Of a stretch of 64,000 nt of DNA, positions 1 through 9,831 are shown piece by piece. The translations under genes were made by a program, and so were the position numbers. This DNA comes from Nakamurella aerolata (lineage in GTDB: Bacteria; Actinomycetota; Actinomycetes; Mycobacteriales; Nakamurellaceae): the NCBI RefSeq assembly GCF_013002705.1, contig NZ_JABEND010000006.1, forward strand, positions 124,001-188,000, in the 5' to 3' direction. Below the pieces are notes generated by a model. The model saw only the letters and a program-made list of their open reading frames with translations, was not told where the DNA came from and did not search any database. Numbering within the stretch: the first letter of the stretch is position 1; every line of letters begins with the position of its first letter.

Positions 1-1
1 G

Positions 2-754
2 GTGGCACGTGACGGCGCCATGACTCCCGGCACGGGTGCTGCCGCCGGCCCCGGTGCCGCCGCGGGCCCCGGTGGCAGCGCCGACGCCGGCCCCGGTGCC
101 GCCGTCGGTGGCGCTGCCGCCAGTGGCACTGCCGCCAGTGGCACTGCCGTCGATAGTGCCAGCGACGCCGATAGTTCCAGCGACGTCGATAGTTCCAGCG
201 ACGTCGATGGCGGCGACGCCCGTGCCGCGGCGGCAACGGCCGCGTTCACCCAGCTGTTCCGGACGCACCACACGGCGCTGTACGGCTACCTGCTCGGGCG
301 CACCGGGCAGGTGGGCAGCGCGGAGGAGCTGACCCAGGAGCTGTTTCTGCGGGCCTGGCGGCACCTGCCGGAACTGACCGGTCGGTCGACCGAAGGCCAG
401 CGGGCCTGGCTGTTCACCGTCGCCCGCAACCTCGCCGTCGACGAACTCCGGCAGCGCCGCACCCGCAATGCCACCCTCACCGCCGTCCGCGCCGAACCGA
501 CCCAGCACGCCCCGGCGGCCAGCGCAGCAGTGCTGGCCGCCGACGACGTGCAGCGAGTCGGCGCCGCCATCGCCGGCCTGCCGGACGACCTGCGGACGGT
601 ACTCAGCCTGGCCACCGCCGGCGGGCTGAGCGGCCCCGATATCGCTGCACTGCTTGGCATTCCGGCCGGCACTGTCCGCTACCGGCTGTCCCGCGCCAGA
701 GCAATGCTCGCCGACGTGCTGGCCGAACCGCCGAACCGAGAGGACCGACCATGA
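2..754 (+). CDS. ECF-type RNA polymerase sigma factor with low-complexity N-terminus
   Basis: Alternative sigma-70 family factor that directs RNA polymerase to a stress or envelope regulon. Region 2 lies at about residues 78-150 (TQLFRTHHTALYGYLLGR, the SAEELTQELFLRAWRHL segment, then the VARNLAVDELRQRR end). Region 4 lies at about residues 180-240, with a helix-turn-helix (LSGPDIAALLGIPAGTVRYR). The first 75 residues are Ala/Gly/Ser/Asp repeats that are not part of the fold, so the true start is uncertain. GTG at base 2 is the first available start, ATG at base 20 is in frame, and the gene may begin upstream of the window. The stop overlaps the next start (ATGA), so the downstream small protein is translationally coupled. 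Family membership is confident; the ECF subgroup is not assigned. Confidence 0.85.
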   Translation: MARDGAMTPGTGAAAGPGAAAGPGGSADAGPGAAVGGAAASGTAASGTAVDSASDADSSSDVDSSSDVDGGDARAAAATAAFTQLFRTHHTALYGYLLGRTGQVGSAEELTQELFLRAWRHLPELTGRSTEGQRAWLFTVARNLAVDELRQRRTRNATLTAVRAEPTQHAPAASAAVLAADDVQRVGAAIAGLPDDLRTVLSLATAGGLSGPDIAALLGIPAGTVRYRLSRARAMLADVLAEPPNREDRP

Positions 755-975
755 CCATCGACAAACTGCTCGCCGACTGGGCCGCCGCCACCGCGATGAG
801 CCCTGCCGCCGCCGACGCCATGGTCGGCGCGATCACCGCGACCGCGGTACCGCGGCCCGCAACCAGCCCGCCCCGCGTGACGGACACCGTCGCCGAGCAG
901 GCGGCCTGGTGGCGGCAGCATCAGCGCGAGCTGGCCCGAACCTTGGTACAGGCCACCGGCTTTCGCGCGGCCTGA
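751..975 (+). CDS. small protein coupled to the ECF sigma factor
   Basis: A 74-residue protein of unknown function whose ATG overlaps the sigma-factor stop by four bases (ATGA). It is mostly helical and Ala-rich at the start, with a tryptophan-containing motif (EQAAWWRQHQREL) near residues 48-60. It has no membrane segment, signal peptide or Cys/His zinc motif, so a classical membrane anti-sigma factor is not supported. The tight coupling suggests a partner or regulator of the sigma factor; that is inference. Codon bias is typical of the surrounding genes, which supports it being real. Confidence 0.6.
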   Translation: MTIDKLLADWAAATAMSPAAADAMVGAITATAVPRPATSPPRVTDTVAEQAAWWRQHQRELARTLVQATGFRAA

Positions 976-1397
976 CAGCAGCTGACCACCGCCCTGGCGG
1001 AAAGATCGGCGTCTCGAGTCGCGTTTGCCCAGCACGGATTTCGGCTAACCGCGTCGAGCGACCGATTCTTCCCGCGGCGCGGGCCCTGCTACCGCAGCTC
1101 CGCCGGCGAGCGCTGCTACCGCGGTTCCGTCGCCGGGCAGGGCACGGCAACCGAGCTCCGCCGCCGAGCGCGTGCCCCTCGCTGCCGAGAAACTGACCTC
1201 TCAGGGGGCCGTCAGCCGGCCCGAAAAGCGGGGCCCGTCAGCAGGGCCGGCCGGTCCGAGAAGCGGGGCCGGTCAGCCGGTCCGACCATCAGGGGCGCGG
1301 CGGAAGAATCTGCGGCTCGCTGTCGTTTCGTCAGAACCGACCAGGCGAAACGCCGAACCAGGCACCGATTTTTCCCTCACGACGCCGGCCCGCCACG
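976..1397. other. gene-free stretch between the sigma-factor pair and metE
   Basis: About 420 bases between the convergent small-protein gene and metE. I see no ORF with convincing coding bias. It contains imperfect direct repeats (for example two copies of an element like GAAGCGGGGCCGGTCAGC near 1225-1285, and two CTACCGC-rich copies near 1085-1130). No clear poly-T terminator is visible. Confidence 0.5.
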
Positions 1398-3995
1398 TCA
1401 GACCTGGACGGCAGCACCGGCCGTCAAGGTGCCGCGCACCTGCTCGGCCGCCTGCACCAGATGCCGCAGCGCCGGCTCCACCTCGGCGTACCTGCGGGTC
1501 TTCAAGCCGCAGTCCGGATTCACCCAGAGCCGTTGCGGCGCAACCGACTCCGCCGCCGTCGTCAACAACCTGGCGAGCTCGTCCGTCGACGGCACCCGCG
1601 GCGAGTGAATGTCGTAAACGCCGGGGCCGACGCCGCGGCGGTAACCGACCCTGCGCAGATCGTCCAACACCTCCATGTTCGACCTCGCCGCCTCGATCGA
1701 GGTGACGTCGGCGTCGAGTTCGTCGATCGCGCCGATCACCTCGCCGAACTCGGAGTAGCACAGATGGGTGTGAATGGCGGTGGCGTCGTCGGCACCCGCG
1801 GTGGCCAGTCGGAATGCATCCACCGCCCAGCGCAGATACTCGGCATGCTCGGAGTTCCGCAGCGGCAACAACTCTCGCAGCGCAGGTTCGTCGACCTGGA
1901 TCACCGCGATGCCGGCGTCCTGCAGATCGGCCACCTCATCGCGCAGCGCGAGCGCCACCTGGTCGGCGGTCCGGGCGAGCGGCTGATCGTCCCGCACGAA
2001 CGACCACGCCAGGATCGTCACCGGCCCGGTGAGCATGCCCTTGACGGGCTTCGCGGTGCGGGACTGGGCATATCGCGCCCAGTCGACCGTCATCGGGCGC
2101 GGGCGGTGCACGTCACCGAACAAGATCGGTGGCCGCACACACCGTGACCCGTACGACTGCACCCAGCCGTGCCGGGTGAAGGCGAAACCCGCCAACTGCT
2201 CGCCGAAGTACTGCACCATGTCGTTGCGCTCGGGCTCACCGTGCACCAGCACGTCGAGACCGAGCTCCTCCTGCAGCGCGATCACCCGGTCGATCTCGGT
2301 GCGCATCTGATCGGCGTAGCCCGACGAGTCCAGCCGGCCGGCCCGCAACTCGGCCCGCGCCCTGCGCAACTCGGCAGTCTGTGGGAACGACCCGATGGTG
2401 GTGGTGGCCAACAGCGGCAGCCGCAGCCGTTGTTGCTGCGCGGCGGCCCTTACCGGGTAGTCGCCGCGCTGCCGGTCGGCCGCACCCAGGCTCGCCAGCC
2501 GGTCCCGGACCGATGCGTCGGCACGCACCGCCTGCCTGGCCGCGCGCAGCCGTTCGCTGCGCTCGGCAACAGCGGCCGCTGCCGCCGGTGTCGCCGCTGC
2601 GGCCGTTGTCGCCGCTGCGGCCGTTGTCGCCGCTGCGGCGGTTGTGGCCGTCTCCGCCGGTCCGCCCCGGCCGCCGAGCGCCGCACCGAGCAGCGCCACC
2701 TCGTCGAGCTTCTGCCGGGCAAATGCCAAGCGCGGCAGCAACTCTGCAGGCAGCTCGGTCTCCATCGTCACGTCGTACGGAACATGCAGCAGCGAACACG
2801 AGCTGGACACGGCCACCGAACCGACCCGCCCGGCAAGGCCGCGCACCAGGTCCAGCTGTTGCGAGAGGTCGGTGGCCCAGACGTTGCGGCCGTCGACGAC
2901 GCCCGCCACCAGGTGCACCCCGGCCAGGCCGGTGCCGGACGCGATCCGTTCGACGGCGGCCGGACCGGCCACCAGATCCACCGCGATCGACTCGACGCCG
3001 GTGCCGGCCAGCACCTCGAGCGCCGGTCCCAGATCACCGAAGTAGCTGGCCACCAACAGTTTCGGCCGGTGCGGCAACGCCGCGAGCCGGCGATACACCG
3101 CGGCCAGCGCCGCCAACTCGGCCTCGGTCCGGTCGGCGACGTAAGCGGGCTCGTCCAGCTGTACCCACTCCACGCCGGCGTCGGCCAGCCGCCCGAGCAG
3201 TTCGGCGTAGACGTCGGCCAGCTCGGCCGCCCTCTCGACCGGGGAAAAGCCTTCAGCGGCAGCGGCTTCCGGCTTGCTGAGCAGCAGGAAGGTCAGCGGG
3301 CCGATCAGCACCGGACGCACCTTGATGCCCTGCTGGTCGGCGTCGGCGACATCGTCGAGCACGGCGTCGGCGTGCAGTGCGAACGCAGTGTCCTGGCCGA
3401 TCTCCGGAACCAGGTAGTGGTAGTTGGTGTCGAACCACTTCGTCATTTCCAGCGCCGGGATCTCCGTGCCGGGCTCGTGCCGGCCGCGGGCCATCGCGAA
3501 GTAGGTGTCCAGCGGCGACAGGCCCAACTGGGCGTACCGCCGGGGCACGGCGCCGACCAGCAGCGCCGTGTCCAGCATCTGGTCGTAGTAGGAAAAGGTG
3601 TTGCCCGGCACGGCTTCAACGCCGGCCCCGGCGATCTCGGCCCTGGTGTCGCGCCGAATGTTCAGGGCGATCGACTCAAGGTCGGCGGCGGTGATCTGCT
3701 CCGACCAGTACTTCTCCAGCGCGAACTTGAGTTCCCGACGCGGCCCGATGCGCGGGTAGCCGAGCACCGTGGACACAAACGGGCCGGACGCGAACGGTTG
3801 CGGCACAGCGGATGCGGAACCATCAGGATCGGGCACGGCGGGTGTAGGCACAGCGGGTGTAGGCACAGCAGGCTCAGTGGCGCCCGCGGTATTGCCCGCA
3901 CCGGCACCGACGCTGGCACGGCTGCTGGAATGGGAACTGGAGCTGGTGCTGGCACTGAAACTGGTACCGGCACCGGAACGGGTGCTGTCGGACAT
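1398..3995 (-). CDS. metE: cobalamin-independent methionine synthase MetE
   Basis: 5-methyltetrahydropteroyltriglutamate-homocysteine methyltransferase (EC 2.1.1.14), the last step of methionine synthesis without B12, cytosolic. The N-terminal half begins with [20 protein letters not shown], and the C-terminal catalytic half carries the zinc ligands: HTHLCYSEF (His and Cys), the Glu of TSIEAARS, and the Cys of NPDCGLKTR. The chosen ATG at 3995 has a strong AGGAGAG ribosome site and gives 865 residues; a longer reading to 4193 would translate the riboswitch leader. Two features are unusual: a Ser/Ala/Pro-rich extension of about 75 residues before the fold, and an Ala/Thr repeat linker (TTAAAA repeated) between the two barrels, encoded near 2575-2650. 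Expression is expected to be shut down by cobalamin through the upstream riboswitch. Confidence 0.97.
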   Translation of the reverse strand: MSDSTRSGAGTSFSASTSSSSHSSSRASVGAGAGNTAGATEPAVPTPAVPTPAVPDPDGSASAVPQPFASGPFVSTVLGYPRIGPRRELKFALEKYWSEQITAADLESIALNIRRDTRAEIAGAGVEAVPGNTFSYYDQMLDTALLVGAVPRRYAQLGLSPLDTYFAMARGRHEPGTEIPALEMTKWFDTNYHYLVPEIGQDTAFALHADAVLDDVADADQQGIKVRPVLIGPLTFLLLSKPEAAAAEGFSPVERAAELADVYAELLGRLADAGVEWVQLDEPAYVADRTEAELAALAAVYRRLAALPHRPKLLVASYFGDLGPALEVLAGTGVESIAVDLVAGPAAVERIASGTGLAGVHLVAGVVDGRNVWATDLSQQLDLVRGLAGRVGSVAVSSSCSLLHVPYDVTMETELPAELLPRLAFARQKLDEVALLGAALGGRGGPAETATTAAAATTAAAATTAAAATPAAAAAVAERSERLRAARQAVRADASVRDRLASLGAADRQRGDYPVRAAAQQQRLRLPLLATTTIGSFPQTAELRRARAELRAGRLDSSGYADQMRTEIDRVIALQEELGLDVLVHGEPERNDMVQYFGEQLAGFAFTRHGWVQSYGSRCVRPPILFGDVHRPRPMTVDWARYAQSRTAKPVKGMLTGPVTILAWSFVRDDQPLARTADQVALALRDEVADLQDAGIAVIQVDEPALRELLPLRNSEHAEYLRWAVDAFRLATAGADDATAIHTHLCYSEFGEVIGAIDELDADVTSIEAARSNMEVLDDLRRVGYRRGVGPGVYDIHSPRVPSTDELARLLTTAAESVAPQRLWVNPDCGLKTRRYAEVEPALRHLVQAAEQVRGTLTAGAAVQV

Positions 3996-4147
3996 GGGCT
4001 CTCTCCTCGCGAGCTGGCTGACGGTCCGATGCTCGGGCAAGCCAGGCGAGCCGACCTGGGGCGGCGTCGGGCGCGCCACCGGCCGGGCTTCGCGCGGGTC
4101 CGCACCGAGAGACACCGAACGCGCGCACGCCGGTCGGCGTACGCACC

Positions 4148-4355
4148 GGCGGCAGGTCTTCGGACTCGTGGGCGGTCGGTCCGTGCCTGGCACAGATCCG
4201 TTGTCCTACCGGCCGTCGCTTCCCAGGCGCTTGGCCCAGTGCTGATGACGGCTGTCGTTCCCACATACCGCTGCGGGGCAGTCCCGGATTCGCACCGGGT
4301 TCCCTTTTGCTCCACTGTGCGGCTGGCCGGGCTCGGCGCTCGCCGCAGTGGACCG
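4148..4355 (-). promoter_or_regulatory. cobalamin riboswitch upstream of metE
   Basis: On the minus strand, 4303-4280 reads GGGAACCCGGTGCGAATCCG, followed by GGACTGCCCCGC, which is the hallmark core of the cobalamin aptamer. The B12-box-like end CCGAAGACCTGCCG lies at 4163-4150. Both elements are in the right order and spacing upstream of metE, about 150 bases before its ATG. The outer boundary (P1) is estimated. The 150-base leader between aptamer and start codon would hold the expression platform. Cobalamin control of metE is well established in actinobacteria and other bacteria. The rest of the stretch up to 4642 carries no gene and must contain the divergent metE and GH92 promoters; TATGCT on the minus strand near 4370 is a possible -10. 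Confidence 0.93.
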
Positions 4356-4642
4356 TCGGCGCCACCGAGCATAGCCAGCCGCACGGGGCGCCCGCCGCTC
4401 CCCAGCGCTACGTCGCCAGGGCATCCACGCGTCGACAAACCGTCAACATCCGATGAATCTGTACGAGTTGGACGCCGGGCCTTGCCTCTGACGGGCTAAT
4501 AGGTCATCGTTGTCAGATCGACGACCCGGCGAAACCGGTCGCACCCAGTTTGCTACCCATTCCGACTTCATCACCAGGCGCTCGTACCGTCCGCACCGAA
4601 CGTCCGACCTCAATGTTGAGTTCACCGAGAGAGAGTCCGGTC

Positions 4643-7222
4643 ATGCCTCCAGCTCCCGCCGCACCAGATCTCACCGGTTCCAGTCCCGCCGGGCGACGCC
4701 CTAGCAGGAAACCCGTCACCGGGAACCGCCTGAGCCCGTTCGGTGGCCGGGCCCCGGGGTCACGATCCGGCCGAACGGGCCGCCTGACGGCCGCTGTCGG
4801 CGTCGTCGCGCTGGGGCTCAGCTCGCTGCTGGCCGTGCCGGCCGCTGCCGCCGGTCCCGCCGGATCAACCGCTGCCGGAGCAACCGCTACCGCAACCGCG
4901 GCGTTCCCGGATGATCCGACGACGCTGGTGAACACCTCGATCGGCAACAACGGCGACGGCACCACCTTCCCCGGCGCGGCGATGCCGTTCGGCATGGTGC
5001 AGAACAGCCCGGACACCAGGCTGAAGCAGTACGCCTCGTACAACTACGCCGACACCAACACGCTCGGCTTCAGCCAGATCCACCTGTCCGGTGTCGGCTG
5101 CCAGACCAATGGCCTGGTGCGGTTGATGCCGACCACCGGCGCCGTCACCAGCGCCGACCCGGCCAGCTACCGCTCGGCCTTCTCGCACCAGAACGAGTCG
5201 GCCTCGCCCGGCTACTACTCGGTGCAGCTGGACAAGTACGGCATCGCCGCAGAGCTCGGAGCCACCGAACGCACCGGCCTGCACCGCTACAGCTACCCGC
5301 AGGGCCAGCAGCAGAACGTCCTGATCGAGGTGGGCGAGGGCAACGGCTACACCTTCGGTTCCGAGGTGAAGGTGGTCGGCAACGACACCATCGAGGGCCG
5401 GGTCAAGGGCGGAAACTTCTGCTGGGAAACCGGTTCCGAGCGGTACGACATCTTCTTCTCGGCCAAGTTCGACCGCCCGTTCAGCAGTTTCGGCAGTTGG
5501 AGCTCGGCCGGGGCACCGGCACCGGGACAACGAGATGCCAGCAGCGCCAGGCAGAACGGGCGGCTCGGTGCCTACGCCAGCTTCGACGCGGCCGGCGGAC
5601 GGCAGGTGCAGGCCAGCGTCGGCATCTCGTACACCTCGGTGGACGGCGCCCGCCGCAACCGGGTCGCCGAGACCGAGCGCGACGGCACATCCATTGGCTT
5701 CCAACCGTTGCGGCAGCAGGCACACCAGGCCTGGCTGAAACAGCTCAACCGGGTCAAGGTGGCCGGCGGCACCGGCACCGATCAGCGCACCTTCTACAGC
5801 GCGCTGTACCGCTCGTTGCTGCATCCGTCTCTCGGCTCAGACGTCGACGGTGCCTACCGCGGCTTCGACAACAAGGTGCACACGTCGACAACGCCGTACT
5901 ACCAAATGTTTTCACTGTGGGACACCTACCGGGCGCAGAACCAGCTGGTCGCCATGCTGGAGCCGCAACGGGCAGCCGACATGGCCCGTTCCATCCTGGC
6001 CATCTACCGGGACGGCGGTTGGCTGCCCCGCTGGGCGCTCGGCAACGGCGAGACCAACGTGATGAGCGGTGACCCGGTCACCCCGTTCATCGTGACCCTG
6101 TGGCAGCGCGGCATTCTCGACGTCGCGACCGCACGCCAGCTGTTCGATGCGTTGTGGCGCAACGCCACCGAAGTGCCGGCCGACCAGTCGATCTTCCGGG
6201 GGCGGGACGGCAACCCCAGCTATCTGCAGGGCGGCTACATCGGCTACCGCGACGTCGGCGGCTACAAGTTCGGCGACACCAGGCAGGCCGGGTCGGCGAC
6301 CGTCGAGTACGCCTACGGCGACTGCATGCTGGCCACCATGGCCCGGGGCCTCGGCGAGCAGGCCAAGGCGACCGAGTTGGACTCGCGCTGCGGCAACATC
6401 GGCAACATCTGGAACCCGGCATCAACGTCCAAGGGCTACACCGGTTTTCCGCAGGCGCGCGCCGCCGACGGTAGCTGGGTGGGCCCCACCGACCCGGCGA
6501 ACAGCGTCGGTTTCCACGAGGGCACCGCCTGGCAGTACCAGTGGCTGGCCCAGCAGAACCCGCCGGCGTTGTACGGGCTGATGGGCGGCACGGACAAGGC
6601 CGAGCAGCGGCTGGACACCTTCTTCGACCTGCCAAGGGTGTTGGAGAGCCCGCAGACCGCGGCGAAGGACTCGTGGGTGATCGGCGCCTACGACTACCAC
6701 AACAACTTCGCGTTCAACCCGAACAACGAGCCAGATCTGCACGCCCCGTGGATGTATGCATGGACGTCGAGCCCGTGGAAGACCTCGGCGGTGATGCGGG
6801 CCGCCCGGCCGCTGTTCACCGACGACGCCTACGGCATGCCTGGCAACGACGACCTCGGCACCATCTCGTCGTGGTTGGTGTTCGCCATGGTCGGCATGTT
6901 CGAGGCGCAGCCGGGCAGCGGCACCTTCGTCCTGTCTGCGCCGATGTTCGAGCGGGTGGAGATCACCCCGAACGGCGGCAACAAGATCCAGGTCACTGCG
7001 CCGGGAGCGAAAGCGGATGCGCTGCAGTACATCTCGTCGGTGCGGCTGGGCAATCCCGGGCGCCCGGTGCGCTACTCGAAGAGCTGGCTGAGCACCAACC
7101 AACTCTCCCGCGGCGTCACCGTCGACATCACCCTGACCACCGACCCGGCTGCCACCAGCTGGGGAACGCGAACCATTGATCAGCCGCCGACCTTCGGCCC
7201 GGGCGATTGGAGTGCACAGTGA
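4643..7222 (+). CDS. secreted GH92 family alpha-mannosidase (first of a pair)
   Basis: Glycoside hydrolase family 92 exo-alpha-mannosidase, calcium dependent, acting outside the cell on mannose-rich glycans such as yeast mannan or N-glycans. A long basic n-region is followed by a hydrophobic signal segment (LTAAVGVVALGLSSLLAVPAAAA). The mature protein opens with VNTSIGNNGDGTTFPGAAMPFGM, the GH92 N-terminal signature. The catalytic (alpha/alpha)6 domain has NNEPDLHAPWMYAW (general-acid Glu motif) and PGNDDLGTISSW (Asp pair that activates water). ATG at 4643 has a GAGAGAG ribosome site; TTG 4550 and ATG 4613 are in-frame alternatives. The size (859 aa) is slightly above the family's usual 750-800. 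The stop overlaps the next gene's GTG. Confidence 0.92.
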   Translation: MPPAPAAPDLTGSSPAGRRPSRKPVTGNRLSPFGGRAPGSRSGRTGRLTAAVGVVALGLSSLLAVPAAAAGPAGSTAAGATATATAAFPDDPTTLVNTSIGNNGDGTTFPGAAMPFGMVQNSPDTRLKQYASYNYADTNTLGFSQIHLSGVGCQTNGLVRLMPTTGAVTSADPASYRSAFSHQNESASPGYYSVQLDKYGIAAELGATERTGLHRYSYPQGQQQNVLIEVGEGNGYTFGSEVKVVGNDTIEGRVKGGNFCWETGSERYDIFFSAKFDRPFSSFGSWSSAGAPAPGQRDASSARQNGRLGAYASFDAAGGRQVQASVGISYTSVDGARRNRVAETERDGTSIGFQPLRQQAHQAWLKQLNRVKVAGGTGTDQRTFYSALYRSLLHPSLGSDVDGAYRGFDNKVHTSTTPYYQMFSLWDTYRAQNQLVAMLEPQRAADMARSILAIYRDGGWLPRWALGNGETNVMSGDPVTPFIVTLWQRGILDVATARQLFDALWRNATEVPADQSIFRGRDGNPSYLQGGYIGYRDVGGYKFGDTRQAGSATVEYAYGDCMLATMARGLGEQAKATELDSRCGNIGNIWNPASTSKGYTGFPQARAADGSWVGPTDPANSVGFHEGTAWQYQWLAQQNPPALYGLMGGTDKAEQRLDTFFDLPRVLESPQTAAKDSWVIGAYDYHNNFAFNPNNEPDLHAPWMYAWTSSPWKTSAVMRAARPLFTDDAYGMPGNDDLGTISSWLVFAMVGMFEAQPGSGTFVLSAPMFERVEITPNGGNKIQVTAPGAKADALQYISSVRLGNPGRPVRYSKSWLSTNQLSRGVTVDITLTTDPAATSWGTRTIDQPPTFGPGDWSAQ

Positions 7223-9687
7223 GCCGGATCCAACCACGCCACCGAACGCTGACGGTGCTGGCGGGCACCGCCGTACTGGCCGCAGGGAGCCTGCTGACAC
7301 CACCGGCGGCGGCCGGTGACACCCAGCCGGCGGCAGCGTCGGCAGCCGACACCGCCGGCACCGATCCGGTTGAGCTGGTGAACACCTTCATCGGCACCCA
7401 GGACGAGGGCAACACCTTCCCCGGAGCGTCGGCACCGTTCGGCATGACGCAGGTCAGCCCGATCGGCTCGCACTACGCCGGGTGGCGCTACACCGACCGG
7501 AAGATCAAGGGCTTCGGGCACAACTTCCTGTCCGGCGCCGGCTGCTGGGAACAGGGCGGGCAGGTGTCGGTGCTGCCCACCGTCGGGGCCGTCGGGCCGG
7601 GCGCGGCATTCGACACCACCAAGCCGGCGACGTTCAACCACAACAACTATGCCGCCAGCTACACCCACGAGGGCGAGGTCGGGCAGGCCGGCTACTACCG
7701 CACCAGGCTCACCTCCTACGGCGGCATCACCGCCGAGGCGACGGCGTCGACCAGGGCGTCCACCGAGCGGTACACCTTCCCGGCCAGCACCGCGGCCAAC
7801 GTGTTCATCAACGCGGGGCAGGTGACCGACCTCCACAACGTGACCGCCAGCCAGGCCCGCATCGTCGACAACCGCACCGTCGTCGGCGAGGTGCGCACCC
7901 AGAGCTTCTGCGGCGGCCGGCAGTACAGCACCTGGTTCACCATGAAGTTCAACCGCCCCTTCACCTCTCACGGCAGCTGGTCGCCCACCGGCGGCACCGT
8001 GGGCGGCACCGACAGCGGCCGCGGCAGCGGATTGCGCGGCACCTGGGTCAGCTTCGACACCAGCAGCAACCAGCAGGTGGAGGTGACCACGGCGATCAGC
8101 AAGGTCGACCCGGCCGGCGCCACCGGCAACCTCACCAGCGAGGCCACCACGGCCGGCGGTGCCCTGCGCAGCTTCGACGAGGCCAGGCAGCGCGCCCAGC
8201 AGCAATGGCGGGCCGAGCTGAACCGCATCCGGGTCACCGGCGGAAACCGCGACGACCAAACGGTTTTCACCACGGCGCTGTACCACGCGCTGCTGCAGCC
8301 GCTGACCGGCAGCGACGCCGATGGCCGCTACCGCGGCTACGACGACCAGATCCACCGGGCCGTCGGCTGGACCTACCGCGAATACTTCTCGCTGTGGGAC
8401 ACCTACCGGGCCCAGAACCAGCTGCTGGCGCTGCTGCGGCCCAGCGTGGCGACAGACGTCGCCAGGTCGGTGCTCACCATCAATGAACAGGGCGGCTGGC
8501 TGCCGCGCTGGGGTTACGCCAACTTCGAGACCAACGTGATGACGGGTGATCCTGTCACCCCGTTCCTGGTCGACCTGTGGCGTTACGGCGCGCTGAAAGG
8601 CATGGAGCAGCAGGCATATCAGGCGTTGCGGCGCAATGTCGACGGGGTGCCGCCGGCGGACTCTCCGTTCTCCGGGCGCGCCGGCAATCCGCGCTACCTG
8701 CAGAGCGGCTTCGTGCAGCACGACCCGAACTTCCCCAAGAAGGGCATGGATGTCGACCCGGCGCACGGCGCCTCGGCGACCCTCGAGTACGCCTTGGCCG
8801 ACTGCTCGCTGTCGGTGATGGCCGGCGAGCTGGGTCAGACCGGCGACGCCGCGCGGCTCGCGCGGCGCGGCGGCAACTGGAGCGAGGTCTGGGATCCGAC
8901 CGCCCAAAGCCGTGGCTTCACCGGGTTTCCGCGCCCGAAGCGGGACGACGGGCAGTGGTACGACCGGGTCGCCAACCCGACGTCGGACCAAGGCTTCCAC
9001 GAGGGCACCGGCTGGCAGTACCAGTGGCTGGCGCAGCAGGACGTCCCTGGACTGACCGCGGCGATGGGCGGCCGGCAGGCCACCCTGGACCGGCTGGACG
9101 AGTTCTTCGACATGCCGACGCTGCTGGCCGACCCGGCCAAGGCGGCGCGCGAGAGCTGGGTGATCGGCCCGTACAGCTACTACAACGTCTATCGCTACAA
9201 CCCGAACAACGAACCCGATCTGCATGCCGGTTCGATGTACACCTACCTCGGCCAGCCGGCGAAAACCTCGGCGGTGTACCGGGCGGCGAAGACGCTGTTC
9301 ACCAACGCGCCCAACGGGGTTACCGGCAACGACGACCTCGGCACCATGTCGGCCTGGTACCTGTTCACCGCGATGGGCCTGTACCCGGGCGTTCCGGGAA
9401 CCGGGCAGCTGCTGCTGTCGGCCCCGCAGTTCGAGCGCGTCGACATCACCCTGGAGAACGGCAGCCAGCTGACCATTTCGGCGCCGGGTGCCGACCCGTC
9501 GGCCCTGCAGTACGTGGCCGCCGCCAAGCTGAACCGGGCGCCGCGCAACCAGACCTGGGTGAACTGGTCGCAATTGGCCCGCGGGGCGCAGCTGTCGTTC
9601 ACGCTGACCGACGACCGCGGCACCAGCTGGGGCCAGCGGACAGCGCGGCCGGCGTCGCCGTGCGCCGGGCAGGGCAGCATCGGTTGA
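7219..9687 (+). CDS. secreted GH92 family alpha-mannosidase (second of a pair)
   Basis: Second GH92 exo-alpha-mannosidase, clearly paralogous to the preceding gene. A signal peptide (TLTVLAGTAVLAAGSLLTPPAAAG) is followed by VNTFIGTQDEGNTFPGASAPFGM. The catalytic motifs NNEPDLHAGSMYTYL and TGNDDLGTMSAWYLF are intact. The GTG at 7219 overlaps the upstream TGA (GTGA) and has GGAG seven bases before it, so the two enzymes are co-translated. Paired GH92 enzymes commonly differ in linkage preference (1,2, 1,3 or 1,4), which would let them trim one branched mannan together; the actual specificity cannot be read from sequence. Confidence 0.92.
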   Translation: MSRIQPRHRTLTVLAGTAVLAAGSLLTPPAAAGDTQPAAASAADTAGTDPVELVNTFIGTQDEGNTFPGASAPFGMTQVSPIGSHYAGWRYTDRKIKGFGHNFLSGAGCWEQGGQVSVLPTVGAVGPGAAFDTTKPATFNHNNYAASYTHEGEVGQAGYYRTRLTSYGGITAEATASTRASTERYTFPASTAANVFINAGQVTDLHNVTASQARIVDNRTVVGEVRTQSFCGGRQYSTWFTMKFNRPFTSHGSWSPTGGTVGGTDSGRGSGLRGTWVSFDTSSNQQVEVTTAISKVDPAGATGNLTSEATTAGGALRSFDEARQRAQQQWRAELNRIRVTGGNRDDQTVFTTALYHALLQPLTGSDADGRYRGYDDQIHRAVGWTYREYFSLWDTYRAQNQLLALLRPSVATDVARSVLTINEQGGWLPRWGYANFETNVMTGDPVTPFLVDLWRYGALKGMEQQAYQALRRNVDGVPPADSPFSGRAGNPRYLQSGFVQHDPNFPKKGMDVDPAHGASATLEYALADCSLSVMAGELGQTGDAARLARRGGNWSEVWDPTAQSRGFTGFPRPKRDDGQWYDRVANPTSDQGFHEGTGWQYQWLAQQDVPGLTAAMGGRQATLDRLDEFFDMPTLLADPAKAARESWVIGPYSYYNVYRYNPNNEPDLHAGSMYTYLGQPAKTSAVYRAAKTLFTNAPNGVTGNDDLGTMSAWYLFTAMGLYPGVPGTGQLLLSAPQFERVDITLENGSQLTISAPGADPSALQYVAAAKLNRAPRNQTWVNWSQLARGAQLSFTLTDDRGTSWGQRTARPASPCAGQGSIG

Positions 9688-9728
9688 GGCAGTGCGGTTG
9701 AGGCTGGTCGGCTGCCACCGTTCGGGTG

Positions 9729-9770
9729 GAGGCAGTGCGTTTGAGGCAGTGCGGTAGAGACAGTGCGGTA
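9729..9770 (+). repeat. 14-bp tandem repeat, three copies
   Basis: Three consecutive copies of GAGGCAGTGCGGTA (with small changes) at 9729-9742, 9743-9756 and 9757-9770. A fourth copy lies at 9686-9699, right at the stop codon of the second GH92 gene. CAGTGCGG motifs recur at about 31815-31890, so this may be a dispersed short element of this genome. Confidence 0.7.
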
Positions 9771-9831
9771 GGAGCAGGGTGGCTGGGCGAAATGCCTGCG
9801 CGGCCGCCAGGTGTCCGGGCACCATGAGCAC

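Noticed and set aside
751-975. Small protein as a zinc-finger anti-sigma factor
   Set aside because: No Cys/His motif and no membrane helix.
2169-4499. 776-residue open frame opposite metE
   Set aside because: Frame shadow of metE in GC-rich DNA; Arg/Gly/His-rich without any domain, and it also crosses the riboswitch.
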